Assembly (NCBI GenBank): GCA_903893815.1
Contig: CAITNS010000053.1
Span: 62,001 to 126,000, forward strand
DNA: 64,000 bases
Source of the DNA: an uncultured Bacteroidota bacterium
GTDB taxonomy: Bacteria > Bacteroidota > Bacteroidia > B-17B0 > Aurantibacillaceae
Reading direction: 5' to 3'
The notes under the pieces are model-generated. The model was not told the DNA's origin and ran no database searches. It was given only the letters and a program-made list of their open reading frames with translations. Positions 16,513-25,762 of the stretch are shown piece by piece (position 1 is the stretch's first letter; each line of letters starts with the position of its first letter). The translations under genes were made by a program, and so were the position numbers.

Positions 16513-18387
16513 CTAAAATTGATTTTTATTAATTCGATAACTAAATACTTGAATATAAGCTTTTACTAAATCTGTTAATTCATCTACCTTTTTTTGGTTA
16601 CTTTCATCAATCACCATTTCCTTAATACTTCTTTTATCATTAAATATCCAAAATTTAGTTGTTTTCTTAGATGTATTATCAAATTCTAATGCATAAGGGT
16701 AATCAAATAAATGAAATAACCCATTTCCAACATATTTAATCGTGAGATGATTATTAGCTGAAAGTGCCGAACTACCAATACTTACAAAAGGTTTATTGTA
16801 TCCTAAATAATTTAATACGGTTGGATACATATCAATTTGAGAAATGGAATGATCTTGCATTTTATTAAATGAAGTGTCGCCATAGCTATAAAATGAAACA
16901 GGAATTGAAAATTCATTTACTGGGTTACATTCGTAAAAACCCAAACCACTCGAATTATGATCGGCGCAAATAGCAATAATCGAATTTTTAAACCAAGGTT
17001 CGTTTTTAATTTTACTAAAAAATAATTGAAGAGATAAATCTGTGTATTTGACACTTTTTTTAATAGGATCTTTAATGGAATCTAAAAGTGTTTTATAAGG
17101 CTCTGGAATGGGAAACGGATGGTGCAAAGAAAGTGTTAGAAGGGAAGCGCAAAATGGTTGTGGCATCGTTTTTAATTTACTAGCAACAAATGGTAAAAAT
17201 AAATGGTCATCAACGCCCCAACCTTCATTTTCATAATGGCTATCATAATCTCTTTGATCAAAATACTGTTTAGTAAAATTAATATTGGTAAAACTTTCAA
17301 AGCCAAAAGTAGTTTTTATACCTCCATAAAAAAAAGCGGTTGAATAACCTTCCTTTTCTAATATAGAAGAAATGCCATGTACATTATTATTACTGTAATT
17401 TGAATAACAATAATTTTTATCCATAAAAGAGGGAATGCTCGACAATACAGATGGAAGTGCATCAATGGTCATTCTGCCATTGGCCATAACGTATTTGTAG
17501 GTTCTGGCATTACCCAATAATGAATCCATAAATGTCGTGTAACCATTCATTTGAGGACTTAAAAGACCAATGCGTTCCGAACAAAAACTTTCTAAAATAA
17601 TGAATAGGATGTTTTTCTTTTTGAACTCTTTAGAAACAAATTGTTTTTGAAACCCAATTATTTTCTCAGCTTCATCTTCCTGAAAATAGGTTTCAATTTT
17701 AATATTTTTATTATTTAATGTATGCAAAAACTGAAAAGGCGTATTGCTTGCCAACCACTGTAATTTAGGGTTAACAATTACGGGTATATCAAATGGAATA
17801 AAAGGTTTGTCTTTAATTCCACCTCTCGCAATAAACAAAAATGAAAGTATAACAATTACATAGTTAATCAATTTAACCTTAATACTCTCTAGATTATTTT
17901 TATAATTGAAAATTTGTTTCTTGAAAAGATAAAAACAAGCACTAAAAAAAACGAGTAGTAAAATAACTAAATACCAGTAGTCTATCAGATAAGTGCTCAA
18001 TAACGCTGGAACTTCTGGCAAAATATCTAGCAGTTCTGCTCCCATTCTTTTTTTAGTGATGGGATAATAGCCTAAGTCGGATAAGTTTAAAATACAAATC
18101 GCAAAAAATCCAAAACCGAAAAATGTTAGAGAAGTGTATTTAATGATTTTGTTTTCAATATTTCCGAATAGCAAGATGAGCCACATGGGCAATAAAAAAT
18201 AAATAGAGGCAATGGCATCTGTTAAGCTTCCAATTAAAAATGCCTTTACATAATCCAAAAAATAAACATCATTAAATTGATCATGAAACATGAATAAAAA
18301 AAGAAGGCGATGCATAAACAAAAACAACAAACAAAAGCCCAGAAGCTTAAATAAAAATAAAGGCTTATGAAATTGTTGTTTCATCAT
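16513..18387 (-). CDS. LtaS-like membrane sulfatase-fold phosphotransferase
   Basis: A 624-residue protein with five N-terminal TM helices (about 13-33, 44-72, 83-103, 134-156, 172-188) and an extracytoplasmic sulfatase-fold domain. NILFIILESFCSERIG carries the metal-binding E266. NGRMTIDALPS gives the nucleophile T307, and WGVDDHLFLPF, HHPFPIP and ICADHNSS supply further ligands. The family includes lipoteichoic-acid synthase and phosphoglycerol or phosphoethanolamine transferases. In a Gram-negative a role in decorating membrane glycans or lipids is likely. It precedes the GT-C gene by nine bases and abuts the mutarotase-like gene upstream, consistent with an envelope-modification operon. 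ATG 18387 or 18384 could start it. Confidence 0.82.
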   Translation of the reverse strand: MMKQQFHKPLFLFKLLGFCLLFLFMHRLLFLFMFHDQFNDVYFLDYVKAFLIGSLTDAIASIYFLLPMWLILLFGNIENKIIKYTSLTFFGFGFFAICILNLSDLGYYPITKKRMGAELLDILPEVPALLSTYLIDYWYLVILLLVFFSACFYLFKKQIFNYKNNLESIKVKLINYVIVILSFLFIARGGIKDKPFIPFDIPVIVNPKLQWLASNTPFQFLHTLNNKNIKIETYFQEDEAEKIIGFQKQFVSKEFKKKNILFIILESFCSERIGLLSPQMNGYTTFMDSLLGNARTYKYVMANGRMTIDALPSVLSSIPSFMDKNYCYSNYSNNNVHGISSILEKEGYSTAFFYGGIKTTFGFESFTNINFTKQYFDQRDYDSHYENEGWGVDDHLFLPFVASKLKTMPQPFCASLLTLSLHHPFPIPEPYKTLLDSIKDPIKKSVKYTDLSLQLFFSKIKNEPWFKNSIIAICADHNSSGLGFYECNPVNEFSIPVSFYSYGDTSFNKMQDHSISQIDMYPTVLNYLGYNKPFVSIGSSALSANNHLTIKYVGNGLFHLFDYPYALEFDNTSKKTTKFWIFNDKRSIKEMVIDESNQKKVDELTDLVKAYIQVFSYRINKNQF

Positions 18388-19263
18388 TTAAAAAAAGACG
18401 ACATCAAATGAGCAATCATAATTTTCTTCTGACTTTAATTTTATAATTCCGGTTTTTTGTGAGAAGTCTCCATTAGCATCATCACTATCAGCAATTCCTT
18501 GCCAGGGCTCCAAACAAATAAACTGATTGGTGTTCTTCTTAGTCCAAATACCATAAAATGGCCAATCTTTTGAGATTAAAGACACGCCATGTTTTGATTT
18601 TGTTGACACCAATTGTACTTCATCTATCTGCGAATTCATTAACACTAAAGCATCATTATCAAACAACTGTTTAGTTACTTGTAGTTTATGATTCTTCAAC
18701 TCAATGTTTTTTATTTGAGAGGTAATTAATCCATCCTTTAATGTATTAATAGTAAAATTATCTTTTGACGGAAATACCAATTCATAATCTTCAAACAATT
18801 CATCCACTTGTAAAGGGCAATTAAATGCTGGATGAGCGCCTACCGAAAAATACAAATCATAATTATCTGGATTAAAAACAGAGTAACTCGTTATGACTTT
18901 ATTATCAATTAATTTATACCCAACCTGAAAGCTAAAGTGAAAAGGATAATTGACTAATGTTTTATCGGATGCCGTTAATTCAAACAACACATAATCATCA
19001 GTTTGTTCAACACAAATAAACTCATTATCTCTTGCAAAACCATGCTGTGGTAATTGATACGTTTTTGATTGGTATTGAAACTCTCCACCTTTTAATTTAC
19101 CTACAATAGGAAATAAATTGGGTGCATGTCGCGCCCAGACACTTTCATTGGCTTGCCAAATATATTCTATATCAGTTTCTTTTGAAACCACAGAACATAA
19201 TTCGGCACCAAACGAATTGACTTTTACAGATAGTAGATTATTTTTTATTTCAAAAACTGGCAT
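18388..19263 (-). CDS. aldose 1-epimerase family protein
   Basis: A 291-residue galactose-mutarotase-like protein of the LacX/YeaD-type group. Features: FGAELCSVVSKETDIEYIWQ, HAPNLFPIVGKLKGG, LPQHGFARDNEF, the catalytic His in FSVGAHPAFNCP, and the Glu in CLEPWQGIADS. It interconverts sugar anomers or binds phosphosugars; specificity is unknown. The ATG overlaps the stop of the DUF493 gene by one base and its own stop abuts the LtaS-like gene, so it is part of a tight operon. All family residues I can place appear present. Confidence 0.88.
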   Translation of the reverse strand: MPVFEIKNNLLSVKVNSFGAELCSVVSKETDIEYIWQANESVWARHAPNLFPIVGKLKGGEFQYQSKTYQLPQHGFARDNEFICVEQTDDYVLFELTASDKTLVNYPFHFSFQVGYKLIDNKVITSYSVFNPDNYDLYFSVGAHPAFNCPLQVDELFEDYELVFPSKDNFTINTLKDGLITSQIKNIELKNHKLQVTKQLFDNDALVLMNSQIDEVQLVSTKSKHGVSLISKDWPFYGIWTKKNTNQFICLEPWQGIADSDDANGDFSQKTGIIKLKSEENYDCSFDVVFF

Positions 19264-19538
19264 TATAACGACATCACTCCTTCTATTTCTGCTGCTTTTT
19301 CATAAATCGTAATAATTTCATCGATACTCATTACAACTTGCTTTACTGTAATACTAATGTAATTTCCTTTTGCGGATTGCTTTTGAATAATATCAGCAGC
19401 ATCATCAAATATCACTTCTACTAATGCCATCGTTTTATTATCAGCTTTAATAATAAACTTAAACATATAAATATAAGGGAATGACATGCCACTCTCTTCT
19501 AATTTTTTCCTTAATTCGTCAAATGTGCCTGCTACCAT
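19263..19538 (-). CDS. DUF493 family protein
   Basis: A 91-residue protein of the DUF493/YbeD-like family with an ACT-like ferredoxin fold. FDELRKKLEESGMSFPYIYMFKFIIKAD, YISITVKQVVMSIDEIITIYEKAAEIEGVMSL and the short beta-alpha-beta pattern fit. The family is thought to be regulatory; no defined function is known in Bacteroidota. It overlaps the neighbouring genes on both sides by one base, so its translation is coupled to LysE upstream and the mutarotase-like gene downstream. Confidence 0.82.
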   Translation of the reverse strand: MVAGTFDELRKKLEESGMSFPYIYMFKFIIKADNKTMALVEVIFDDAADIIQKQSAKGNYISITVKQVVMSIDEIITIYEKAAEIEGVMSL

Positions 19539-20179
19539 TATTTATTGAAATAGTGATTGTAAATTAATATGAGTCCAAAAATAATTAATGCAGAACCTGT
19601 AATGTAATTTACAGTTGTCATAATTTTTGGTGTTAAGTAGTGCTTAATTTTGCCTGCCAACTTTACTTTAAATAGTTCTACGGCTAAAACTGTGCCTAAT
19701 ATGATGCTAAAAAACACAATCATTTTAATTATGGAGTAATCCAATGTTTTACTAATGGCGGTAACATTTGCCAGCCAGAGTAACCAAACCGTTGGATTAA
19801 ATAAATTTAAGAAGAAGCCTTTAAGCAACATAATTTTAGGGCTTGGCAATTGATTATCAATATCAATAGTTTCATCTGTTTTTACAGGGACCTTCTTAAA
19901 AAAAAACGCACCAAATACAATTAACACAATACCTCCAATAATTGCGAAAAAGGTTTGCATTTCAGATGAATGTAATAAATTAGCCATCCCAAAATACACT
20001 AAAAAGCAAACAAGCATGCATAAAAAGAAATCACTAAACACAACTCCTATAGCCAAAAAAGAACCTGTACGATAACCAAACTTAATACCTGTATTTATTA
20101 ACGCAAAAAATGCTGGTCCAAACGAAAACGTAAGGAGGGTGATAATAATAATTGCTTGATATATTAAACTTAAAATCAA
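19538..20179 (-). CDS. LysE family translocator
   Basis: A 213-residue inner-membrane protein with about six hydrophobic helices. The family opening TFSFGPAFFALINTGIKFGYRTG (the LysE/RhtB small-molecule exporter signature) is clear, with LLKGFFLNLFNPTVWLLWLANV as a second conserved block. LysE-type proteins export amino acids or similar solutes; the substrate cannot be read from sequence. The start is a TTG whose bases overlap the stop of the GH3 gene (TTGA), indicating coupling. It is followed immediately by DUF493. Confidence 0.85.
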   Translation of the reverse strand: MILSLIYQAIIIITLLTFSFGPAFFALINTGIKFGYRTGSFLAIGVVFSDFFLCMLVCFLVYFGMANLLHSSEMQTFFAIIGGIVLIVFGAFFFKKVPVKTDETIDIDNQLPSPKIMLLKGFFLNLFNPTVWLLWLANVTAISKTLDYSIIKMIVFFSIILGTVLAVELFKVKLAGKIKHYLTPKIMTTVNYITGSALIIFGLILIYNHYFNK

Positions 20180-21711
20180 AATGTATTTTTATAATTAGCA
20201 ATAAAGCTTTGCCACTCTTCTAATAATTTTCCTTTTAAAACTCGTGGGAATTTATGTGCAGAACCGAGTTTTCCTTTAGTTCCCATAAAATCAATAAAAG
20301 CATCATCAGGCAATACCTTTACATACACGTCTCTTAAAGCGGCAATTCTTTCCGTGCGATAATCATCATTAATTTCTTTTAAATGAAAATCTAAACGTTG
20401 TTTAATATCTTCTTCTGAGGTAGCCTTATTAGAACCCACATACCATTGATGAGCGAATAAAGTCCCATGAGGAACACCAGCTACGGCAAATTCATTTAAT
20501 TCAATTTTTAAATCATCGGCCGTTAATTTAATAGCGCGGCTCATATTCTCAACTGATAAATGTTCGCCACATAAACTCAAGTAATGTTTGGTGCGGCCAG
20601 TAATAACAATCTCTCCATGCTCCAAATCAGTAAAACGAACCGTATCGCCAATTAAATAACGCCAAGCGCCTGAGCAAGAAGTAAGAAGCAAAGCATAATC
20701 TTTTCCTAGCTCTACATCTTTGATAGTTAATGCTTTTGCGCCTTGCTTCATGTTTCCATCCGAATCAAAATTATCTTCATTGAAAGGAACAAACTCATAA
20801 AAAATACCATTGTCCAACAGCATACGCATGCCTTGCGACGGGTTTGGTCTTTCTTGATAAGCTATTAATCCTTCGGAAGCTAAATACGTATCCGAAAAAA
20901 TTAAAGGAAAGGCAGTTAGTTTAGCAATACTTTTACGGTAAGGCTCAATAGAAACTCCTGCATGCACATAAGCTCTTAGGTTTGGCCAAATATCATGGAT
21001 GGTATCTACTTTATAATGTTCAATAACGCGTTCCATAATAATTTGTACCCAAGCTGGTACACCAACAATTACACCAATGTCCCAATCTTTGGCACTCTTT
21101 ACAATCTCTGCTAATTTTGTTTCCCAATCTTTATATTTAGAAATTGTTTTTCCTGGTTTATAAAATCGCTGAAACCAAACTGGAATATTTGCTGCTGTAA
21201 TTCCGCTCAAATCTCCTTCGTAATGACTACCATTAAAATCCAACAAGGTACTTCCACCAATCATTAACATTCCTTTTGAGAAATGCTCTTTCGGGAAATC
21301 ATAATTTGCTTGTGCAACTAGTTGTCTTACACTCCCACGTTTAAAAGCTTTCAACATTTCTTTTGTTACAGGAATATATTTACTTGCTGCTTCAGAAGTT
21401 CCAGAACTTAAGGCGAAATATTTAATATGATTTGGCCAACATACATAAGGTTCTCCTTTGTGCGCTCTATACCACCACTCTTTATAAATACTGCTATAAT
21501 CATACATTTTTACTGTAGACTGAAAACCTTGTATTGGATTTTTTTGCTGCAATAATTTTGTAAAATGAAAATGCTCACCAAAAGCTGTATGCTCGGCTTT
21601 AGTCATTAGTTTTTTTAAAACCTTTGTCTGCTGAGCATAATAGTTAGTTCGTTTAGGAATTTTGTTTCCTAATTTAACTGCACCTTTTAATATAGAATCA
21701 ATTATAGCCAT
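20176..21711 (-). CDS. GH3 family acyl-adenylating protein
   Basis: A 511-residue member of the GH3 family (named after plant auxin-responsive GH3). The N-terminal adenylation motif is FALSSGTSEAASKYIPVT, with FSDTYLASEGLIAYQ and LGKDYALLLTSCSGAWRYLIGDTVRF as further motifs. TGRTKHYLSLCGEHLSVENM links to the C-terminal domain. Plant GH3 enzymes conjugate amino acids to acyl acids. The Bacteroidota homologues are widespread but uncharacterised. It begins the run GH3-LysE-DUF493-mutarotase, separated from the M42 peptidase by 62 bases containing a palindromic repeat. The start is ATG 21711. Confidence 0.88.
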   Translation of the reverse strand: MAIIDSILKGAVKLGNKIPKRTNYYAQQTKVLKKLMTKAEHTAFGEHFHFTKLLQQKNPIQGFQSTVKMYDYSSIYKEWWYRAHKGEPYVCWPNHIKYFALSSGTSEAASKYIPVTKEMLKAFKRGSVRQLVAQANYDFPKEHFSKGMLMIGGSTLLDFNGSHYEGDLSGITAANIPVWFQRFYKPGKTISKYKDWETKLAEIVKSAKDWDIGVIVGVPAWVQIIMERVIEHYKVDTIHDIWPNLRAYVHAGVSIEPYRKSIAKLTAFPLIFSDTYLASEGLIAYQERPNPSQGMRMLLDNGIFYEFVPFNEDNFDSDGNMKQGAKALTIKDVELGKDYALLLTSCSGAWRYLIGDTVRFTDLEHGEIVITGRTKHYLSLCGEHLSVENMSRAIKLTADDLKIELNEFAVAGVPHGTLFAHQWYVGSNKATSEEDIKQRLDFHLKEINDDYRTERIAALRDVYVKVLPDDAFIDFMGTKGKLGSAHKFPRVLKGKLLEEWQSFIANYKNTF

Positions 21712-21725
21712 TTTATTAATAAGTC

Positions 21726-21770
21726 AATTTGACAATGAGCCATCCGATAGCTATCGGATTTGACAATGAA
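21726..21770. repeat. ATTTGACAATGA direct repeat interrupted by a palindrome
   Basis: AATTTGACAATGAG (21726-21739) and ATTTGACAATGAA (21758-21770) flank the 18-nt perfect palindrome ATCCGATAG/CTATCGGAT (21742-21759). The flanking block is the same family that borders the IVP gene at 8011. The palindrome is one base off at each end from TCCCGATAG/CTATCGGGA found at 27312 and 42702. This looks like a mini-element nested in another repeat. Confidence 0.55.
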
Positions 21771-21773
21771 AGA

Positions 21774-22880
21774 TTATTTTAAATAACGGAAATCGTGGTT
21801 GTTTTTAATATTTTTTAAGGAAGCAATTATTAATTTAATTACATTCTCTACATCATCTTTATGAACACTTTCAACTGTTGTATGCATATAACGTAAAGGC
21901 AACGAAATTAAAGCGGATGCTACGCCATCATTACTGTATGCAAACGCATCTGTATCAGTACCTGTTACTCTGCTTGCTGCTTGACGTTGAAAATCAATTT
22001 TATTTTTTGTAGCGGCTTCAATAATTAATTTCAATAAATTATTTTGCACTGCTGGTCCGTATGATAATACTGGCCCTTTACCACAAGCTAAATCCCCACT
22101 CACAATTTTATTCATCATTGGTGTTTGCGTATCATGGCAAACATCAGTAATAATAGCGGCATTAGGTTTTATTTTGTGAGCAATCATGGTTGCTCCATTT
22201 AAACCAACTTCTTCTTGCACGGCGTTTACTATATATAATCCAAATGGCAATTTAGTTTTACTTTCTTTTAATAAACGAGCAACTTCAGCAATCATAAAAC
22301 CACCTACTCTATTATCTAACGCTCTGCCTACAAAGTAACGGTCATTTAATACCATAAATTCATCTTCGTAAGTTACCACACAACCAACATGCACGCCTAA
22401 CTCTTCAACTTCTTTATCGCTTTTGCAGCCTAAGTCTAAAAAGATATTTTTTAACGTTGGCGTTTCTTCTTTAGCAGCATCACGCACATGAATTGCTGGC
22501 CATCCAAAAATACCTTTCACAATTCCTTTATCTGTAAAAATATTAACGCGTTTAGATGGTGCAATTTGATGATCGCTTCCTCCATTACGACGTAAATAGA
22601 TAAATCCATCTTTGGTTATATAGTGCACAAACCACGAAATTTCATCCGCATGTGCTTCTATCACCACTTTATAAGGAGCTTCTGGATTTACAATACCAAC
22701 TACTGTTCCGTAAGTATCCACATAATGTTCATCAATAAAAGGCTTAATGTAGTTTAGCCACATTTTTTGTCCTGCACTTTCAAAACCTGTTGGTGAAGGA
22801 TTATTTAAATAATCTTTTAAGAATGTTAAAGAATTTTGAGTGAAAATACTTTTCTCTTTTTTAGTTATTTTCTTTGCCAT
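21774..22880 (-). CDS. M42 family aminopeptidase/endoglucanase-type metallopeptidase
   Basis: A 368-residue di-metal peptidase. Ligands are visible: H77 (EAHADE), D189 (ALDNRVGG), E223/E224 (VQEEVGLNGA), D246 (ITDVCHD) and H333 (RYMHTTVE). M42 enzymes are cytoplasmic aminopeptidases that form large oligomers; some were first misnamed endoglucanases. No signal peptide is present (MAKKITKKEK). It is monocistronic or heads the minus-strand run, 62 bases upstream of GH3. The gene across the gap (rnhA) is divergent. Confidence 0.92.
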   Translation of the reverse strand: MAKKITKKEKSIFTQNSLTFLKDYLNNPSPTGFESAGQKMWLNYIKPFIDEHYVDTYGTVVGIVNPEAPYKVVIEAHADEISWFVHYITKDGFIYLRRNGGSDHQIAPSKRVNIFTDKGIVKGIFGWPAIHVRDAAKEETPTLKNIFLDLGCKSDKEVEELGVHVGCVVTYEDEFMVLNDRYFVGRALDNRVGGFMIAEVARLLKESKTKLPFGLYIVNAVQEEVGLNGATMIAHKIKPNAAIITDVCHDTQTPMMNKIVSGDLACGKGPVLSYGPAVQNNLLKLIIEAATKNKIDFQRQAASRVTGTDTDAFAYSNDGVASALISLPLRYMHTTVESVHKDDVENVIKLIIASLKNIKNNHDFRYLK

Positions 22881-23010
22881 ACGCTCAGTATATATAGATT
22901 TTAAATATATAAAAAATTGGGGGATTTAAGCATGTATTTTCTAAACTATTTTATGTAAATGAAGCGTAAGAAATATCATATTTTACGGCAAAAAAACTAT
23001 ATTTACCGAA

Positions 23011-23499
23011 ATGATGAATAGCGATGTCATAGAAATATATACGGACGGTGCATGTAGTGGTAATCCTGGCCCAGGTGGACTTGGCATCGTTATGAAATAC
23101 AAAGACCAACGTAAAGAATTAGCATACGGATTTAAATTAACTACTAATAATCGTATGGAACTCATTGCCATTATTGTGGCTCTTGAAACGTTAAAAAAAG
23201 AAAATTCAAACGTAGTGGTTTATTCCGACTCAAAATATGTGGTGGATTCGATTAATTTAGGTTGGGTATATGGCTGGGTAAAAAAAGGATTTAAAGACAA
23301 AGCCAATCCCGATTTATGGAAACGTTTTTTAGAAATTCAAAAAAAACATAACATCAAATTTGTATGGGTAAAAGGTCATGCATCCAATAAAGAAAATAAC
23401 CGCTGCGACGAATTAGCAGTAGCGGCAAGCAAAAGCAAGAATTTGTTGATTGACGAAGGTTATGAATTATCTAAAAAAGGAAGCGGGTTAGATTTATGA
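23011..23499 (+). CDS. rnhA: ribonuclease HI
   Basis: A 162-residue type 1 RNase H that cleaves RNA in RNA-DNA hybrids. The opening YTDGACSGNPGPGG is diagnostic. Catalytic acidic residues are D12, E50 (NNRMEL), D73 (YSDSKYV) and D133 (NNRCDELA); the basic-protrusion region GWVYGWVKKGFKD is present. Two consecutive ATGs (23011, 23014) can start it. It is divergent from the M42 gene and convergent with the flavin reductase gene five bases downstream. It is slightly longer than E. coli RnhA because of a short C-terminal tail. Confidence 0.95.
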   Translation: MMNSDVIEIYTDGACSGNPGPGGLGIVMKYKDQRKELAYGFKLTTNNRMELIAIIVALETLKKENSNVVVYSDSKYVVDSINLGWVYGWVKKGFKDKANPDLWKRFLEIQKKHNIKFVWVKGHASNKENNRCDELAVAASKSKNLLIDEGYELSKKGSGLDL

Positions 23500-23503
23500 T
23501 AAT

Positions 23504-24031
23504 CTAAAACTTCAAAAAGCCTTCTAACTGAATATCAATAACCTTTTGAGTTTCAGCGTCAGTTAAATTTCCATTAGCGTCTAGCAATGTATCCACTCTG
23601 CTAATTGGCAATTTATTATGATAGACATTGATTTTCAAGTAATTTAAAATATTTGTCAAATGTTCCATTCCTCTCAAGTTACCTGCTCTTCCGGTTGATA
23701 CGCCCACTAAACAGGCTTTGTTTTCCGTCCATATACGCGGAGGAACAGCATCTAAAAACACTTTTAAAACACCAGCAAAACTGCCATTATACTCAGGAGA
23801 AATGAAAATAAACTTGCTTTGTTTATCAACGTAAGTGTCTATTATTTTCTGAAAGTCTTCTGAGCGTTTTCCATACATATCGGTATGTAAAACCGATTCA
23901 GGTAAATCTTTTAAGCTAAACAACTCAACATCAACACCTTTACTTTTTAAGGCAGATTTATAATAAGTAGCAACTTTTTCGGTGTTACTATCAACCCTGT
24001 TAGTTGCCGATATGATTGTAATTGAATGCAT
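23504..24031 (-). CDS. NADPH-dependent FMN reductase family protein
   Basis: A 175-residue flavodoxin-fold oxidoreductase. ISATNRVDSNTEK at the N-terminus is the FMN phosphate loop, FISPEYNGSFAGVLKVFLDAV (about 76-96) is the hallmark flavin-binding block, and VGVSTGRAGNLRGMEHL follows. Relatives reduce FMN, quinones or chromate with NAD(P)H. It is cytoplasmic and has no obvious operon partner: convergent with rnhA and divergent from the MBL-fold gene. The substrate is unknown. Confidence 0.85.
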   Translation of the reverse strand: MHSITIISATNRVDSNTEKVATYYKSALKSKGVDVELFSLKDLPESVLHTDMYGKRSEDFQKIIDTYVDKQSKFIFISPEYNGSFAGVLKVFLDAVPPRIWTENKACLVGVSTGRAGNLRGMEHLTNILNYLKINVYHNKLPISRVDTLLDANGNLTDAETQKVIDIQLEGFLKF

Positions 24032-24151
24032 TATATTATTAACATTTTTGCGAAGTTATGAATTTTACTGTTAAAAACTAAAAACAGATAAACCCCCTAA
24101 ATAGTTTAAATTTACGGTAATAACTAAGTACTATTTTTTGAATTTTTAATA

Positions 24152-24832
24152 ATGAATATATCGTATTTCGGCCATTCGTGCTTTGGAGTTGAAATTAATG
24201 GCAAGCATTTATTGTTTGATCCATTCATTACTCCTAACGAATTAGCAAAAAGCATTGATGCCAGCACTGTAAAAGCAGATTATATATTAATTACACACGG
24301 ACACGAAGATCATATTGCAGATGCTATCTCTATTGCCAACCGCACCAAAGCAACCGTTGTTTGCAATTGGGAGATATACGTTTGGCTTAGTAAACAGGGC
24401 GTTGAAAACATTCATCCAATGAATATTGGCGGAAAAAAGTTATTTGATTTTGGCTCCGTAAAATGCGTTAATGCGGTTCATAGCAGTAGTTTGCCTGATG
24501 GAACTTACGGCGGAAACCCTATGGGATTTGTGATTGAAAGCAATGATAAAAACTTTTATTATGCTGGCGATACAGCCCTAACAAGAGACATGAAGCTAAT
24601 TGGTGATTACCGTAAAGTAGATTTTGCCTTTTTACCAATTGGCGATAACTTTACTATGGGTGTGGATAATGCCATTATTGCTACTGAATTTATTAAATGT
24701 AACGATATTATTGGAATGCACTATGATACCTTTGGTTTCATTAAAATTGATAAACCAGAAGCCATCAACAAATTTAATAGACAAGGTAAAAAATTAAGCC
24801 TTTTAGAAATAGGAGAAACGATTAATAAATAA
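24152..24832 (+). CDS. UPF0173-type metallo-beta-lactamase-fold hydrolase
   Basis: A 226-residue MBL-fold protein of the UlaG/UPF0173 type. GHSCFGVEINGKHLLFDP is at the N-terminus and ITHGHEDH (H49, H51, D53, H54) supplies metal ligands. VHSSSLPDGTYGGNPMGFVI, YAGDTALTRDMKLIGD and GMHYDTF complete the set. It is a cytoplasmic metal-dependent hydrolase of unknown substrate. It ends five bases before parA in the same direction, so co-transcription with parAB is likely. A -7-like stretch ACTATTTTTTG lies about 20 bases upstream but does not match the consensus spacing. Confidence 0.88.
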   Translation: MNISYFGHSCFGVEINGKHLLFDPFITPNELAKSIDASTVKADYILITHGHEDHIADAISIANRTKATVVCNWEIYVWLSKQGVENIHPMNIGGKKLFDFGSVKCVNAVHSSSLPDGTYGGNPMGFVIESNDKNFYYAGDTALTRDMKLIGDYRKVDFAFLPIGDNFTMGVDNAIIATEFIKCNDIIGMHYDTFGFIKIDKPEAINKFNRQGKKLSLLEIGETINK

Positions 24833-24837
24833 AAGAC

Positions 24838-25671
24838 ATGGGAAAAATAATAGCGATTGCAAATCAAAAAGGTGGGGTAGGAAAAACAACGTCTGCCATT
24901 AATTTAGCCGCTTCTTTAGCAGTTTTAGAATATAAAACATTATTAGTTGATGCCGATCCACAAGCTAATGCTACATCAGGTGTTGGAATTGAACCGAAAA
25001 ATGTAAAAGCGGGATTATACGAGTGTATCATTGATAGCAAGCATCCAAAGGAAGTTATCTTAGAAACAGATACTCCTAATTTATATTTGTTACCAACCAA
25101 TACAGATTTAGTAGCTATTGAATTAGAAATCGTGAATCTGCCAAACAGAGATTACATGATGAAAACAGCTTTAGATAAAATAAAAGTTGATTATGATTTT
25201 ATTATTATCGATTGTTGTCCATCGCTTGGCTTAACTGTAATTAATTCATTAGCTGCGGCTGATAGTGTAATCATTCCTGTACAATGCGAGTATTTTGCCT
25301 TAGAAGGCATGGGTAAATTATTACAAACTATCAAATTAATTCAAGAACATATTAATACTAATTTAGACATAGAAGGCGTTTTATTAACGATGTATGACCC
25401 TCGATTAAAATTAGCGAATCAAGTTGTTGAAGAAGTTAAAATGCATTTTCAAAACATGGTTTTTAATACGATCGTTCAGCGTAATGTAAAACTTGCAGAA
25501 GCTCCGAGTCACGGTAAAACAATTATCATGCACGATGCCATTGGAAAAGGATCATTGAATTATTTAAACTTAGCTCGCGAAATTTTACAACGTAACGGCT
25601 TAACAAAAATAAGCGACGAAGATCGTACAATGACTTTTACAGCAGAGGAATCAGAATTTAACGAAGGATAG
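24838..25671 (+). CDS. parA: chromosome partitioning ATPase ParA/Soj
   Basis: A 277-residue deviant Walker ATPase. KGGVGKTTSA (11-20) carries the signature lysine K11. LLVDADPQANATSG is the A' motif, IIDCCPSLG Walker B, and VLLTMYDPRL completes the fold. ParA binds DNA non-specifically and, with ParB, segregates origins. The adjacent parB downstream confirms it. Eight to ten extra residues with acidic character close the C-terminus. A chromosomal type is favoured by the housekeeping neighbourhood; no plasmid replication gene is present. Confidence 0.93.
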   Translation: MGKIIAIANQKGGVGKTTSAINLAASLAVLEYKTLLVDADPQANATSGVGIEPKNVKAGLYECIIDSKHPKEVILETDTPNLYLLPTNTDLVAIELEIVNLPNRDYMMKTALDKIKVDYDFIIIDCCPSLGLTVINSLAAADSVIIPVQCEYFALEGMGKLLQTIKLIQEHINTNLDIEGVLLTMYDPRLKLANQVVEEVKMHFQNMVFNTIVQRNVKLAEAPSHGKTIIMHDAIGKGSLNYLNLAREILQRNGLTKISDEDRTMTFTAEESEFNEG

Positions 25672-25722
25672 AAAAGTAGTTATGAGTTTTGGGATATGAG
25701 TTATTAGATAACGTCGATTCCA

Positions 25723-25757
25723 ATAACTTATAACTTATAACTTATAACTTATAACTA
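25723..25757. repeat. heptamer tandem repeat (ATAACTT)5 between parA and parB
   Basis: Four perfect copies of ATAACTT and a fifth differing at the last base lie just before the parB start. Upstream, GTTATGAGTTTTGGGATATGAGTTATTAG shows a looser repeat of TATGAGTT. The array is not parS (expected GTTTCACGTGAAAC-like) and is probably a slippage-prone microsatellite that could alter the parA-parB spacing. Confidence 0.7.
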
Positions 25758-25762
25758 TTAAG

